Positions 13,656 through 25,414 of a stretch of 64,000 nt of DNA are shown piece by piece. The notes beneath the pieces were generated by a model. That model was not told the origin of the DNA. It did not search any database and saw nothing but the letters and a program-made list of their open reading frames with translations. The DNA comes from Tomocerus qinae (taxonomy: Eukaryota > Arthropoda > Collembola > Entomobryomorpha > Tomoceridae). The stretch is from contig CM034546.1 in assembly GCA_020055645.1 (NCBI GenBank), forward strand, positions 34,224,001 through 34,288,000, given 5' to 3'. Numbering within the stretch: position 1 is the first letter of the stretch; each line of letters starts with the position of its first letter. Both the position numbers and the translations under genes were made by a program.

Positions 13656-14311
13656 GCATGAATATGAAGCAACAACTATTATACAACAGTTACATGGAAC
13701 CTATTTTATAATAGAAATTGTTGCTTAAGTAATATAAAGTAGTAAAGTATAATGGTTCTCCATTTTTATTGTCTGCTATATTTATCTGTCATGTTTTCAA
13801 GTACTTTATTGTTTCCCAACAGTTCTCTTATCTTTGACTATATTGCAATGTAACCATCCCAAAACTAATAATAGTGTCTAATTTGTTGTGCATATGGCTA
13901 AAAAATCATTTCAAGCATTGTCATTAATTAATAATCAGGCTAACTTTGATTTTTAGTCATTCTAAAATCTCATACCAGTAGGAAAGGCAAAAGCATGTAG
14001 AAATTATTGTAAAAATAAGAAGGCCGTATAATTATGTCATTGTACTTGTTATCTCTTTAATATAGGAATATATTATCTTTTGGAATATTCGCTCACAGAG
14101 TGGAAAAGAATGTAAATATCATACACTAAAGTTTATATCATAGGCATGACATCAAAACTTCATATGCTTACTGCTTTATACTACGTGTTAAACTCACGAG
14201 AACCTTATAGCGCAAATACTATCATCATGTGTACGCAATTCATTCGCTATTATAATATTTTAATATTTTACTGTCTCTAATTGAGATTGCCAAAAGACAC
14301 AACAACATAAT
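13656..14311. other. Intergenic, nothing recognised
   Basis: AT-rich, no coding signal or repeat recognised. Confidence 0.4.
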
Positions 14312-15640
14312 TCAATAAAATAAAATATAACAGGCAAAAACCTGGAAAAATATACGGTGAGAATGCCAGAAAAACTCGAAAACAAGATATATTAGCTACC
14401 AATATAATTAAAGCTCGTAATTTTACAATTTTCCTCAAAATATCTCCCCGTGCATTTACTGCTAATTCACTTGCAACTAACTTTTTTTAAAACACAAAGC
14501 ATTTTATAGGAAAAATATAATAGTGATTCAATTAACTTCTGATGCAGGGATGGAAAATATTTTAGAAAAAGGGAACACCAGTCAAAGTTGCCATTTAGTG
14601 TTCTGTGGGAACACCTCTGAAATCGTACATACAAAATAGTATTCGCTAAGTAATTGTAACGACTCCAAGTTATTTTCTGAAAATCAAAACCAGGTTAAAT
14701 TGTTGTATCCATAGTAATTAAGCAACAATTAAGAGTATAAATCTTTCCATATTAACAACATTTAGCAGTAAAATATATTTAGATATAACTGCGCTTTAAT
14801 TGTCAACTAAATGTCCAAAGTGCAATAAAAATATTGTTAGTGTGAAGAAATCGCCACAATGTACAAAGTAACTGTGAATAAGAATGTTCTGCTTTTTAAA
14901 TGGAAAAGTTAGAGTCTTAAAATATTATAGGATCTTCTCATTTCAATATTTACATTTCCATAAAATTTATATTTGGAGTTATTAGCACGTAAAGTCTAGT
15001 TGATACTAGTGTGTATCTAGTATTTTAGGCAAGTTGTATGGTTTTTGCAAGGAAATTAACTGTAAACGCACGGGGAGATATTTTGAGGAAAATTGTAAAA
15101 TTACGAACTTTAATTATATTGGTAGCTAATATATCTTGTTTTCGAGTTTTTCTGGCATTCTCACCGTATATTTTTCCAGGTTTTTGCCTGTTATATTTTT
15201 TATTTTATTGTTTTTCTTGATAAAGCTGGTTATAACTATCATATTATAACTACGAACTACAAAAGTTTTAACCAGATTATGAATATTTCGAAATTATTTA
15301 TGTACGTTACAATACAGCAATACAGCGCACGACAATGTACAGTACTAGAGTAAACCTCTATTTTATATTATGTCCCTATTTCCGAAATATTTATCCCTGC
15401 CTAGGTTATAATCAAAGAGCTTGGACGTTGTCATGTCAAGCTCCTTTGTTATATTGTAAATTTTACATATATGGAAAACTGATACATAATATGTTATTTG
15501 AGCTACGTGTTTATTTTGATTTTATTAATATAAAATTATTAATATATTATGTATGTAATAAGATAATATTATTTTTATTGGGGGCTGCCGCCCCCAAACC
15601 CCCGCTTGAGGGGAGATAAATAGTTGGTATCCTTGAAGTT
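14312..15640 (+). mobile_element. X-family DNA element, copy X2
   Basis: Left repeat about 14312-14480 and its inverted copy at 15045-15215 are nearly identical for about 165 bp (theme AACAGGCAAAAACCTGGAAA, then TATACGGTGAGAATGCCAG). A tail to about 15640 follows, with GGGGGCTGCCGCCCCCAAAC and GCTTGAGGGGA, which also occurs in X3 and X4. So the family has a foldback head plus a tail. No open frame of its own; the frame at 15038-15220 is only the right repeat. Confidence 0.7.
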
Positions 15641-16879
15641 AGTAAAACACAGCACCAGCCAGCAAACCGTAAATGTTTGTATTAGTATTTAGTAGTAATG
15701 AACATTATAGATATGCATGCCCATAACAATTTGACATTTTCGATGCCTGGAATCGCACTCAATGCTAATTTTTTTCCATCCCATTTTCCTCATTGTTTAT
15801 TTTACAATCCGTGTAAGTACCCTCAAGCCTAATTATTTTCCATCTCTGGAATTGGGAATACTACGTAACAGGAATAATGCATCTTTAAATCCGACATTAT
15901 TATCATTATTGAGATGATGCCTGCCAATGCCAATTCAGTGCACTCAGTACTCCGTTCCCGTATCTACGGAGATTGAATTAGGAAATGGAATGCTTCACTG
16001 TGTATTCCTAGTTCCATGATCATGAGTCCATCCACTCCATCCAGTACCCAATTGACTATGACTATGATGCATTGCACTAAGTAGCCAAGGAGATAAATTG
16101 GTGACCAAACAATTTCAAAATTCATTCTTCCGGTTCCTACGGCTAAAGTTGACACCGGACAGGTGATTTTGACCTGGAGCACACCCCGCAGAGAATGGCT
16201 CTACATTTTCGGTATCTTGCATTATTTCACAGAAGCTGCTAGTTTACGAGCAATCGGTGTCAATAGATTTTGACCTTTCAGTTAAATGCAGTATAAGTGG
16301 TGAAACCACACATTGCCCTTCGGGCAATGCGCTGTCTGCTTTGCAGTTTCTCCCCGTATAAAAAAACGAATTTAAAATTAAAATAGTGAAATATAGAAGA
16401 ATGCATTATAAGGTAACATTATGCATGTATTTTAAATAGATGATTTTGGAGAATTGATGCAGATCTTTCATGACAGCAACTTGTTCCAATACATCAGGTA
16501 ATTATTTAAAATTGCAGCTTCAGACAGTTAAAGGCCTTGTGCTATGTAGGTAATCACATTTGTTTTAAAACTCAACAATCTACCACAAATACCTGAGATT
16601 TTTATAACTCATGTTTAATAACAGATGTGAATACAGATTACTGCAAATAATAAAGTAATGTATATTATTAATGATTCAATTTTCATCGGTTTTGGGGCCA
16701 ACGGAGACTAGTTGATTTATTTTGACAGAAATAATCACTGATAATATGATAATTCAATATCTATCTAGACATCATTTTGATTTTACTCTATCCGTTTGAT
16801 TAACAATGTCATAATTAGAGTTTTTAGTTATTTGAATGCAAAATCGAACGTAGTTTCAATCTTTTAAAATCCTTTTAAT
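15641..16879. other. Intergenic
   Basis: No gene recognised. A short perfect stem CATTGCCCTTCGGGCAATG lies at 16311-16329. The minus-strand frame 15964-16182 has no recognisable homology and I left it out. Confidence 0.4.
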
Positions 16880-17035
16880 TCCGAATTCTTACAATAAATC
16901 AACATCAGTTTTATTGAGCACATGAAGAAATAACAAAACTACCCTATAAATATAAATTGATATGACAAGGAATTGGCTTCCATCATAGGAAAATAATAAA
17001 TTTGAAATAATCTCTATATTGTAATCACCGTTCTA
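16880..17035 (-). pseudogene. Fossil fragment of Dicer 3' UTR
   Basis: Blocks such as TGACAAGGAATTGGCTTCCAT and the following TAAATTTGA(A/G)ATAAT match, in order and orientation, the region just 3' of the Dicer stop codon (43910-44058). The matching piece that follows in Dicer resumes at 18133, after an inserted copy of the CARD exon region. Diverged, non-functional. Confidence 0.6.
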
Positions 17036-17429
17036 GATAGAACAATATATTTACCTGTCTATATATATATATATATATTGTAATTATATTTTGAAATGTA
17101 TATGTATATTTAATGTATATTTTCGCGTGAATATCATAGTGGAATAAAAGTGCATTATAAAAGTTGTAATACTCAGGTTATACTTCAATTCTATATTTAT
17201 ATCACCTTAGCATATATTTATATTACTAATATTTACTAATACCTAATGTATTACGAGGTTTCGAGCGTAATGTCCTTCATGTACTTTTAAAAGGGGAAAT
17301 GTTGATCGATCCATATTCAGTGGATGGTAATTAAGTAGTTTTCCATTAACAGCAGTATGATATATTGACATAAAATAAGATACAAACTACTTGAGTGAAC
17401 AATACTGAACAATCTAAAAGGTTTATAAA

Positions 17430-18080
17430 CGAAGATGTGTCTGATTACAAAATAACTTAGACTTCAAAAGGCTGGAAATTACCTGGAAAGTTCCCACTTT
17501 TTACGAATTTTTCCCAAGTGGTTATCAAAGTGTGATGGGCAAAACCGAAGCCATATAAACATATTTTATCTTCAATTGATAACGACTGTATTTACGACGA
17601 TCCATTGTAGCAGAAGAATATCGCGTGCATTATATATTTTACCATGACTCGTCCATCAAAAGGTAAAGGGAAAACGTGAACTATATTCCAGTATATCATC
17701 AATTCTCCACCAATGAAATCCATTACTCACAAATGCCAGCTCATCGGTCATCGAACTTCAGCCATTTTTAGTCTGCACTGCACGCCGTTGATCTACTTAC
17801 GCTGGTTTTGTTACATTCTCTGAACATGCTTTTGTTATATTTATCTTCAATCAACACAATGGAAGAGGAAAATACCCGAATTGACACAAAATCTGACGAC
17901 TTTGACATTAATCTGCATTTGATTCAACACGGCATCCACGCAAAGGATGAAGGAGAGGAAATTAAAAGTTCATTTACTTTTTAATTATTACTACAGACAT
18001 GAACATGGTCATCATTTAGATCGTCCCTCAAGCACAAGAGCCATCTTCCCACTAAGTATCAGAAAGTACTTCCTATCCAT
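17430..18080 (+). pseudogene. Inverted duplicate of CARD/NB-ARC promoter and exon 1
   Basis: It matches the reverse complement of about 4530-5130: GATGGGCAAAACC, AATTGATAACGA, CATCAAAAGGTAAAGGG, ATCAATTCTCCACCAA, CAAATGCCA(G/A)CTCATCGGTCA, then the start at 17859 (MEEENTRIDTK...). Compared with the parent exon it has small deletions, and the donor GAAATT|GTAAGT has become GAAATTAAAAGT, so the splice site is gone and the frame stops shortly after. No NB-ARC follows. A dead copy that moved with its upstream region. Confidence 0.75.
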
Positions 18081-18132
18081 TTATAGAGAATCTCTGTGAG
18101 AAGTTAATGAGTCTAATCTCGTAGTTTATCAA

Positions 18133-18259
18133 AAGGAATATATAAATCACATTGTCCTCCATTAAAAGTTTATTGAGGAATGTAACAATGGTTTCATTTG
18201 TGATTATTTCAATGTCAAAGTGAACAATTAGCAGCTGTGTTTATTTTTGATTGCGCTAA
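18133..18259 (-). pseudogene. Fossil fragment of the last Dicer exon
   Basis: It aligns with 44075-44195: AAATCACATT(G/A)TCC, CATTAAA, GAGGAATGT, GTTTCATTTGT, TTAGCAGCTG. Read on the minus strand it covers the last codons of the Dicer dsRNA-binding domain (parent [15 protein letters not shown]) and its stop. In this copy those codons are broken by stops. With 16880-17035 it forms one former copy of the Dicer 3' end, split by the CARD-exon duplicate. Confidence 0.7.
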
Positions 18260-19199
18260 TTTTAGTACTTTGTACTATGACCTAGAACCTTTGTATGATT
18301 TAACACAATATTTATTTTGAATTTTTGATCGACTTTATTTATTACCAGTATTGAATACCATTTTTCTTTATTTGTTATTTTCTCCTTTAACCTTATAGAG
18401 GGGCCATGAACCTATGGGAAATATGACACATTCAAACTTATCGTCACGGTATGGATACAGGTTTGGATGTCTGATTCCTTTTATTTTAAAATAAATTTGT
18501 TTATTTTATACCAACAATATAAGTCAAAATTTATCTCGTACACTAATATGATTTTATAGAATTGAATAAAAATCGGGGTTTCACCTAAACTTCAGCATCG
18601 ATTAAAATGAGACGGAACTCTTATTCCTTGAATACCCTATCAAATATGGATCAGACATGATCTAGACATCACGGTCCACCTCCACCACATTTAGAAGATT
18701 TGGTGGAATTGGTAGAACCGACTTTTGGGAGTGTGGGGGCATGGGGATAACCGGGATAAGATACTTTTGCTTGGTTAGTCGGTATTCGGTATTCTTACAA
18801 TTATGGTAGAATCTCTCAGCACTTAAATAGGAATCTCAACGACTCGTGACATCAGGGTTATAAATGTATTTGTATAAATTTTAAACTGAAAAAACTGCCT
18901 TCGAAAGTAGTCATTTAAATATACCTTATGGCCTATGGAGTTAACAGTACGCCAATTACTATTTTAGTAGTTTGAATGCGAAGTCTAATGTTACATGATT
19001 TTACCTTTTTATTTCCTTATAATAATTCAATATTGGTACAAAATACAAATTAAATGAAAATGACTAAAATACAAATGGTTAGGCACTTTTCAATCTTGTC
19101 ATTATTATCAGCTGCTTCTTAGAATACAATTTAGCCGATAAATAGAAGTTGGATTCCAAAGTTAGAGTTAGAGCAGCATGGAATAAATATGTCCATAAT
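18260..19199. other. Intergenic; probable 3' flank of the peptide gene
   Basis: AT-rich. An AATAAA on the minus strand near 19.01 kb could end the peptide-gene transcript. Nothing else recognised. Confidence 0.4.
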
Positions 19200-20475
19200 T
19201 TACCAGCCTGGAGGCTTACTGAAAACGGGTGGCGGTTTCCACCATAGGTCACCAGCTGTTTAATATTTTCACGTTGTTATTGATTAATAGTTTAAATGCA
19301 TTTTTTGCTACTTTATAATTTATACTTCATGAATCATGAATGATTTTTACTTAATTATTTTTAGTGGAATCAGCGTTAAAAGTAATTTTTTTTATAAAAA
19401 CCTTGCAAATTGAATGGCGATATTAATAAGATTAAATTTTGAAATGAAATTCACAAAAACTCAACTTTTACCGAAAATGCAGGTTGTACAAAACTAATTA
19501 TTTTCAAAATATCAAATATTTTTTTTAATGTTTTTGTAGCCCAAAAATCGTTATAGATTTTCAATAGTTTGAAGAATTTGAATGATTTTAACTTTGCGTA
19601 GATTTCATCGGTAGACTTTGGGTTTTAAATAAATAGCAGTAAGTTTCTCTATAAATATAATTTCGAAAAATTTAAAGTGTGAAATAATGAATGGTTTTCA
19701 TTTCTACTTACAGCGGCCTTTTGATCCGTCACCCTCTGATATTACAGGTCGATCTACATATTATGGATAAGACAAATATTAAAGCATATTTATAGTTTAA
19801 TTAAATTTATAAGTGAGCAAAATCGCATTTCTTAAAAATATCCAAGATTTCAGGAAAATGTTATTAAATAAAAATTGTCCACATCTTGGACCAGACACCA
19901 TAACGTGCTAATAATACAAGGTTTGGGAGAATAATAATTTTTCTTACGATTGACTCGTGGCAAGTGTCCGTGTGGCCCCATACCCCAACCTGTTTCCTTT
20001 CCTGTATTAAAGTATATAATTTAAATGTTGTATTAATAACTTGTGACAATTTTTATATGCTATATTATTGCAATTCCTGTTTTCACACAACATTTTAAAT
20101 TTTCTATTTATAGTTTACCAACTATTTGAAAAAATTCCTAACTATTGATTCATCTGCTTCAAACTTTTTGATAGTTCGTGTTCACCATACGAAATTGCGA
20201 GCATAAATGCTTTATGATGATGAAATTGTCAACGCGTATTTAAAAACCGTTTAGAAAATTAACTGTAACTTACTGAAAATAACTTCTGGGTTTGGAGATC
20301 GTTTATTTCTCAAACCTACATCGTCAATGGCTCTTCTCCTGCGAACTAAAATACGTTCTATCACATCATCATCGATGTCTTGATCCGCGTTTGAATCTTC
20401 AACCACAATTTGAGAGAAAGTTGGATGCCAATCTAGAACTAAAAACAACAGAACTAAAAAGCAAAACGACTTCAT
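19200..20475 (-). CDS. Secreted Trp/Pro-rich peptide precursor (four-exon model)
   Basis: Exons 20274-20475, 19948-20001, 19712-19735 and 19200-19255 join at GT-AG borders, all introns in phase 1, giving 111 residues and a TAA stop. Residues 1-22 form a signal peptide (MKSFCFLVLLFLVLDWHPTF). An acidic pro-segment (EDSNADQDIDDD) follows, then RRRR near 45-48 and KR near 58-59, typical convertase sites. The predicted mature part begins SPNPEVIF, continues KETGWGMGPHGHLPRVN, and ends GDLWWKPPPVFSKPPGW. It resembles no family I can name; antimicrobial peptide or neuropeptide are both possible. Exon 1 is well supported (TATA box, leader, signal peptide, donor GTAAGT). Exon 3 is a 24-base microexon and least certain; exon 2 to exon 4 also joins in frame without it. 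Confidence 0.55.
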
Positions 20476-20525
20476 GGTTCTTCCAATTTCAATCGAGGAG
20501 TAGAGACAAAGTGTTGGAGAGTTGC

Positions 20526-20536
20526 TTTATTTATAT
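20526..20536 (-). promoter_or_regulatory. TATA box of the peptide gene
   Basis: ATATAAATAAA on the minus strand, about 50 bases before the ATG at 20475. Initiation about 30 bases downstream (around 20.50 kb) would leave a short leader ending GAAGAACC before ATG. Strong TATA promoters suit inducible secreted-peptide genes. Confidence 0.6.
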
Positions 20537-21159
20537 CCATCTTCGACCTTGAAAATTGATGTACAAAGTAATAAATTGGAGTCTTTGATTGTATCATTCT
20601 GAGCATTATGCAAATAAAAATTTCTAGAAATAACGTATATAAAGCGTAATTAATATCCTAATTGCATTCTTTAGTTATTGTAATTTGCATATGACTATTA
20701 CCAAATAAATATTTTTATTCTATTTTGTATTGTCAACTGCGAAGGCCAATTTATCTCATGGACGAACTATTCAGCTGTCGAGGTCCTCTAGTGCTTTTAT
20801 AGTGTCCCCTCGCCGGGTATACATATGTTGTAGGCTAGTAGAGATATCAGCCTGTATCAGTGCATGGCATTGCGCCCTATCCAATTTCTCTTCTCAACCT
20901 ATACCAAGACCAACTCCTTCTGATCCTCCTCCACCACCCACATAAAGGCCTTCTCCCATTCTTCCACCTTTTCTTCCTGTTACCAACCTAATTTGGTTTG
21001 AAAGTTAAAATTTACATGACATCAACCCACAAATTGACCCAAATCCGGCTCAGCACAAATTTGTCTTCACTTCATTACACGAAAGTATACGGACCACTTC
21101 AAACAAACTCCATCCATTAAACAGTATATGAAATAATAAAATAATGACCGATATTTAGT
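20537..21159. other. Intergenic between peptide gene and palindrome
   Basis: No gene or repeat recognised. Confidence 0.4.
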
Positions 21160-21165
21160 ATTATA
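21160..21165 (+). repeat. Candidate target-site duplication, left (ATTATA)
   Basis: Directly abuts the outer end of the left arm and equals 38383-38388. In AT-rich DNA a chance match is possible. Confidence 0.55.
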
Positions 21166-21189
21166 AGTAGTAAGGGAAGGGGGGGGTAG

Positions 21190-21545
21190 AGCCCATGCAC
21201 GTAAAGGGACAGGGGTATACGGCCCATGCATGGGAAGGTATGTCCCTACTCCTTATACATGGATAGGTATATGTACTCAGGCCCACATGTATTTTCCCTA
21301 TGTACTCCGGCCCACATGCATTTTTCCCTATGTTCTCATGCACTGCATGCCTTCTCCCTTCATTCTCAGCCACACATGTCCCTTTCTTATGCATGGATGC
21401 AGGTATACAGCTGATGCTTGCCTGTATTTGTCCCTATGTACTCAGGCACATGTATTATCTCTATGTATTCAGACACATGCATTATGCCTATGTTCTCAGG
21501 CACATGCATTATGCCTATGTACTCAGGCACATGCATTTATTTATT
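21190..21545. repeat. ~30-bp minisatellite at outer end of left arm
   Basis: Repeats of a unit like CCTATGTACTCAGGCACATG, regular at 21420-21535 and degenerate outward. The same unit recurs at 26270-26370 in the same arm. All three frames stay open by chance and give Cys/His-rich false proteins. Confidence 0.75.
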
Positions 21546-22651
21546 TAAATTGTTTCCAATTAACCCCTTAATTAATCAAATTAATCTTATTCATTCGGTT
21601 GTTCACCAAAAGTTATAAAAAATGTTATTAAAACCAAGATTGCATTTGGTATCGCCAATTTAAAATTGATATGATGCACCACTTTAATTGCAATGAGTTT
21701 CTCAATCGGCCATCAGTTGCATCTAATCTAACTCTGGTCGATGACAACAATCATCAGCTGCTAAGCTATTTTATACTTTGGTACTGAATTTTATTCAAAA
21801 TTTAAACACAAAACTTAAATGAAACTAATTTTTACCATTTCTACTACTTACCACTACTTTTTAGGTGGTGGTATTTAACTTTAAATACCAATGAAACCAA
21901 CTTACCACTGGTAAGTGGTAAACGGTATTTTGTACCAGGGTTTATTGGGTTTTTTTTACAAAGTATACAATAATGTGCACTAAAGCTCCTTCTATATAAG
22001 CAAAACATACTAATATTGTCAGATTTCTATTCAAAAATGTAAACAAATGTATAATTAGGTGGAAACAAAATAATTAGCTCTAATACTTGTAGTAATTCTG
22101 TATCGTGAATCACGTAAATATATAGGCATCACAGTCATGATCGTGATGTCTATATACTTTTACTTACGAATCGCCAATGAATGCTTAGGGGTACATAAGT
22201 GGAAACATTATTTATACTGAATTTTAATTAACCACTAACATATTTATTACTGTACTGCTTTAAGCTCCACATTAATGAAGGAAATTCTTAAAGTCAATGT
22301 AATCAGTAAAATATAATAATGCATCGTTTTTCACTAGTTGTTATCAAACAGTATAATAATTAATATAGGTGCTCACGAAAAATACTATTAACTGTGCTAA
22401 AACATGTTAAAAATTAATTTTTTATGCTCTAATTTTTGATTTTACAGACGCAAATAATGGTAGTTTTAGGATTACATGGTTGTTGTTATTGTCAGCTGTG
22501 GTTTTCCTATATACATTATAGTATATGCTTGTATTTATGCCTATAGTTATATAAAAAACCCTTAAACCAAAAAAATCACAGGTCGAGGGTTTTTTTCCTA
22601 AAAAAACCCGGTTTTTTCGATACCTTGTTTGTACACTGTAGAGAGTCACAA

Positions 22652-22818
22652 TAAGAATGAACTCGATGTGACAAAAACAGCTGTCTTACGGTTAGTTAGT
22701 GAGTGCTATACTTTATTATTCACCAACACTAGCATTAGTAGTCAGAGTGATAATGGATATAGTACTCAGAAAAAATAACTGCAAAACGGCTGTTTTTGTC
22801 GCATCGAGTTCATTCTTA
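22652..22818. mobile_element. Small inverted-repeat element in left arm
   Basis: Ends of about 32 bp (AAGAATGAACTCGATG..., ACAAAAACAGC(T/C)GT) are inverted around a centre of about 100 bp. TA bases sit next to both ends, so a mariner-like MITE is possible. Mirror copy at about 36730-36896. Confidence 0.6.
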
Positions 22819-23007
22819 GTTTGGCTCAACCCACTGGAAAGTAAAGTTAAATCGTATTGACTAATAGAACAGCAATTGTCCATGCAGTTTGACGTACTGT
22901 TTGAATCACCCAACGTCAGACCTCTGGTTGCCCTGTGGTATGGCGACAAGCCTTCTGATTGTCTGAAATTTTTTGAAATCCAGCCTTCTGATTGGCTATT
23001 TCTATGA

Positions 23008-23735
23008 CAAAAATTCTATAGATTACCCAAATGGGGACATTTTAGCAAGTTTCAAATTTTTGCATGCTACAATGCAGTCATATCATGAATCATTTATTTT
23101 ATTGCCCAATTATTTTCATTTCAAGTAGACATTCATTCTGGAATATGATATTGAGCAATGAGAATGTTGCCTGGATACTACAGATGAACCAGGATCGGGT
23201 GATCAGGAATTAGCAGAAACGGTCTGATGTTTAGATATATTTAGTATTCAGACATCTGTCAGTAATCTGTTTGTTGAGTTATTATTTTAAAGGTCGTAAG
23301 AAGAATTTGTACGATACTAGTTTAATATTAATCACAACAATCACAACATTCTTTGTTCGATTATGCACTTTGTATTTATATATCCATAGTGTGTGTTCTT
23401 CCGATTTATACTTGTTTCTCATTGCTCAATATTGTGTTACAGAATAAAAGTCTACATTGAAAGGGAAACTGGTAGGTAATAAAAATAGATGATTCATAGT
23501 TCATGGCTTAAAATTTATAATGTAATAACTGCATAAGATGTGCATGTAAATAGCTCAATATATACATTTCTCATTTCTCATTGCTCATATTCCAGACAGA
23601 ATGAATGTCTACTTGAAATGAATACTATTAGGCAATAAAATAGATGATTCATGATATGACTGCATTGTAGCTTGCAAAAATTCCAAAACTTGCTAAAATG
23701 TCCCTTTTGGGTAATTTATTGAATTTTCGTTTTTG
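23008..23735. mobile_element. Nested foldback element in left arm
   Basis: 23008-23165 and 23590-23735 are inverted copies of each other (ATTACCCAAA, GACATTTTAGCAAG, TGCAGTCATATCATGAATCA). A third, diverged copy of the inner part lies near 23430-23515 (AGTCTACATTGAAAGGG). Mirror copy at about 35813-36540. Confidence 0.65.
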
Positions 23736-23892
23736 AATTAACTAACTTACCTTAACAAGGTAGTAAAATATCTTATAGTTAGAGGGCTCTGCTCCATTCT
23801 GTCGCTTTAAGGCAAAGAGGTTGTAAAGTAGAGCCAAAACCGTAATGCCTTTCAATGGTACAAAAATCAATCCCTATTTGTCTTCGATTATA

Positions 23893-23995
23893 CATTAGTA
23901 GGTATCGTAAAAATTTCGCGCCGTTTAACGGCGGAAGTAGGCGGATGTATTAGTAGGTATCGGTAAATTTTCGCGCCGATTCACGGCGGAGCTAT
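23893..23995. repeat. Two direct repeats each with a CGCCG/CGGCG dyad, left arm
   Basis: Two copies of a block of about 50 bp, themed ATTAGTAGGTATCG then TTTCGCGCCG, each ending in a dyad: CGCCGTTTAACGGCG and CGCCGATTCACGGCG. The first dyad is a perfect palindrome. GC-rich against an AT-rich background. Mirror copy at about 35553-35655. Confidence 0.6.
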
Positions 23996-25053
23996 CCATC
24001 AATGTTATAAAGAAAATATTCTTCACTTTAGCTCTATTCCCTTAATATTATTAGAAACTCTTTGATTTAAGGTTGACTATCAGTAATGTTAATTTCCTAT
24101 CTCAGGAAAGTGAAAATATCTGCAGTAATATTGCACGTACACGATTTTGGTGACTATTGTTGGAAAGATTGAACATTTCCTGGAACTTGTGGACCTCCGA
24201 ATTTTCAAAAACAAACCAAATGGGTCATAATTAGCGTTTCAAAGAAAAATTTTATAGAAAAAGGGCGAGGAAATTTTCTGCGACAATATTGTGATGTATT
24301 TTTATTACAATCAAATAATTTAAAAATCTGAGAGCCACATGTTCCAGATAAATCCTGGAGGATCAACACAAAATTTACCGAAATGAAATCGATCGATTAA
24401 TTTTTGATTTATGTCCACTATTCTAAAGGTCTGTAATTTGAAAAAATGTATAAGCAAAACCATCAGAGAACGACGCATAAATCTAGAGTGGTAGAGTACA
24501 CAAAACAGTTATGGAACTAGAGTTAAAGGTTACAGTGCACACTCAAAACAAACTAGATATTTGTTTTTTGTCCTAGTTCCGTCTTTCTTACATATTTTTG
24601 ATCCGTTTGAAAATATATCCGGATGTTATAAAAGTATGAATTGTCAGCTATCTAATCTGTTGTTTGTGTGCGAAGGTAAATGTAATTTTGTGTTGGCGGA
24701 ATTTTGAGTGCCAAAGGGACTACTTTATACCAGGGACGGATTTAATTTTTAGTATAGTGCAGTTAGCTTTGCTTTTGCTAGCATTGATGTACTTGTGGGA
24801 GGAGCTAAACCTCCACTATTAGTCACCCTTAATTCCTATATTATTATTCTTCCAGTTTAACCCATTAATAATAGTCTAATTCCGTGGTTTGGCTCCACAG
24901 TAAGTATTCATAGCAGAAAAAGGATTTTTTCAAATCCATTAACCAATCTAAGGGAAAATTTGAATGCCTATACTGCCAAACTATTGCGCCACGAATTGGC
25001 GCCTGTTCTCAAACTCCAATCCACCAGAGGTGGTCATGATTTAGTCATTGATT

Positions 25054-25414
25054 GGTATGAATAAGAATACGTATTTACTACCAAATAAAAAGTATAAGTA
25101 AAAGGTATAGACTTGAAGTAAAAGGTAGAAGCAAAAGCATTTGCTTCAAATCGAATGAACAAAATAATACTTTTCCTACCAAGCAATTACTTTGCAATTG
25201 TCAAATTTTTGAAGTAACTACTCAAATTAGAAGTTAATACTAGATAATATTCATACCAAAATGTAGTATTTACTTCTAATGGTAGCAAATGCTTCATGAA
25301 GTTTAACAAATACTTTTAATCTAAGATTAAGCATAAGTAGTTGCTAATATTTTTATTCATACTAAAGAAACCTATTACTTCAAGTAAAAGCTTAAGGTAG
25401 ACCTTATTCATACC
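25054..25414. mobile_element. 361-bp MITE in left arm
   Basis: Ends GGTATGAATAAG and CTTATTCATACC are perfect 12-bp inverted repeats, with weaker symmetry further in (TACTTCAAGT/ACTTGAAGTA-like blocks). Target duplication not evident. Mirror copy at 34136-34496. Confidence 0.65.

Noticed and set aside
21161-21618. Cys/His/Tyr-rich frames resembling small metal-binding proteins
   Set aside because: All three frames of the 30-bp minisatellite stay open; no start context, signal peptide or conserved frame.
22105-22170. Possible microRNA-like hairpin (ATATAGGCATCAC / GTGATGTCTATAT)
   Set aside because: Imperfect short inverted repeat with no independent support, and inside a transposon-rich arm.
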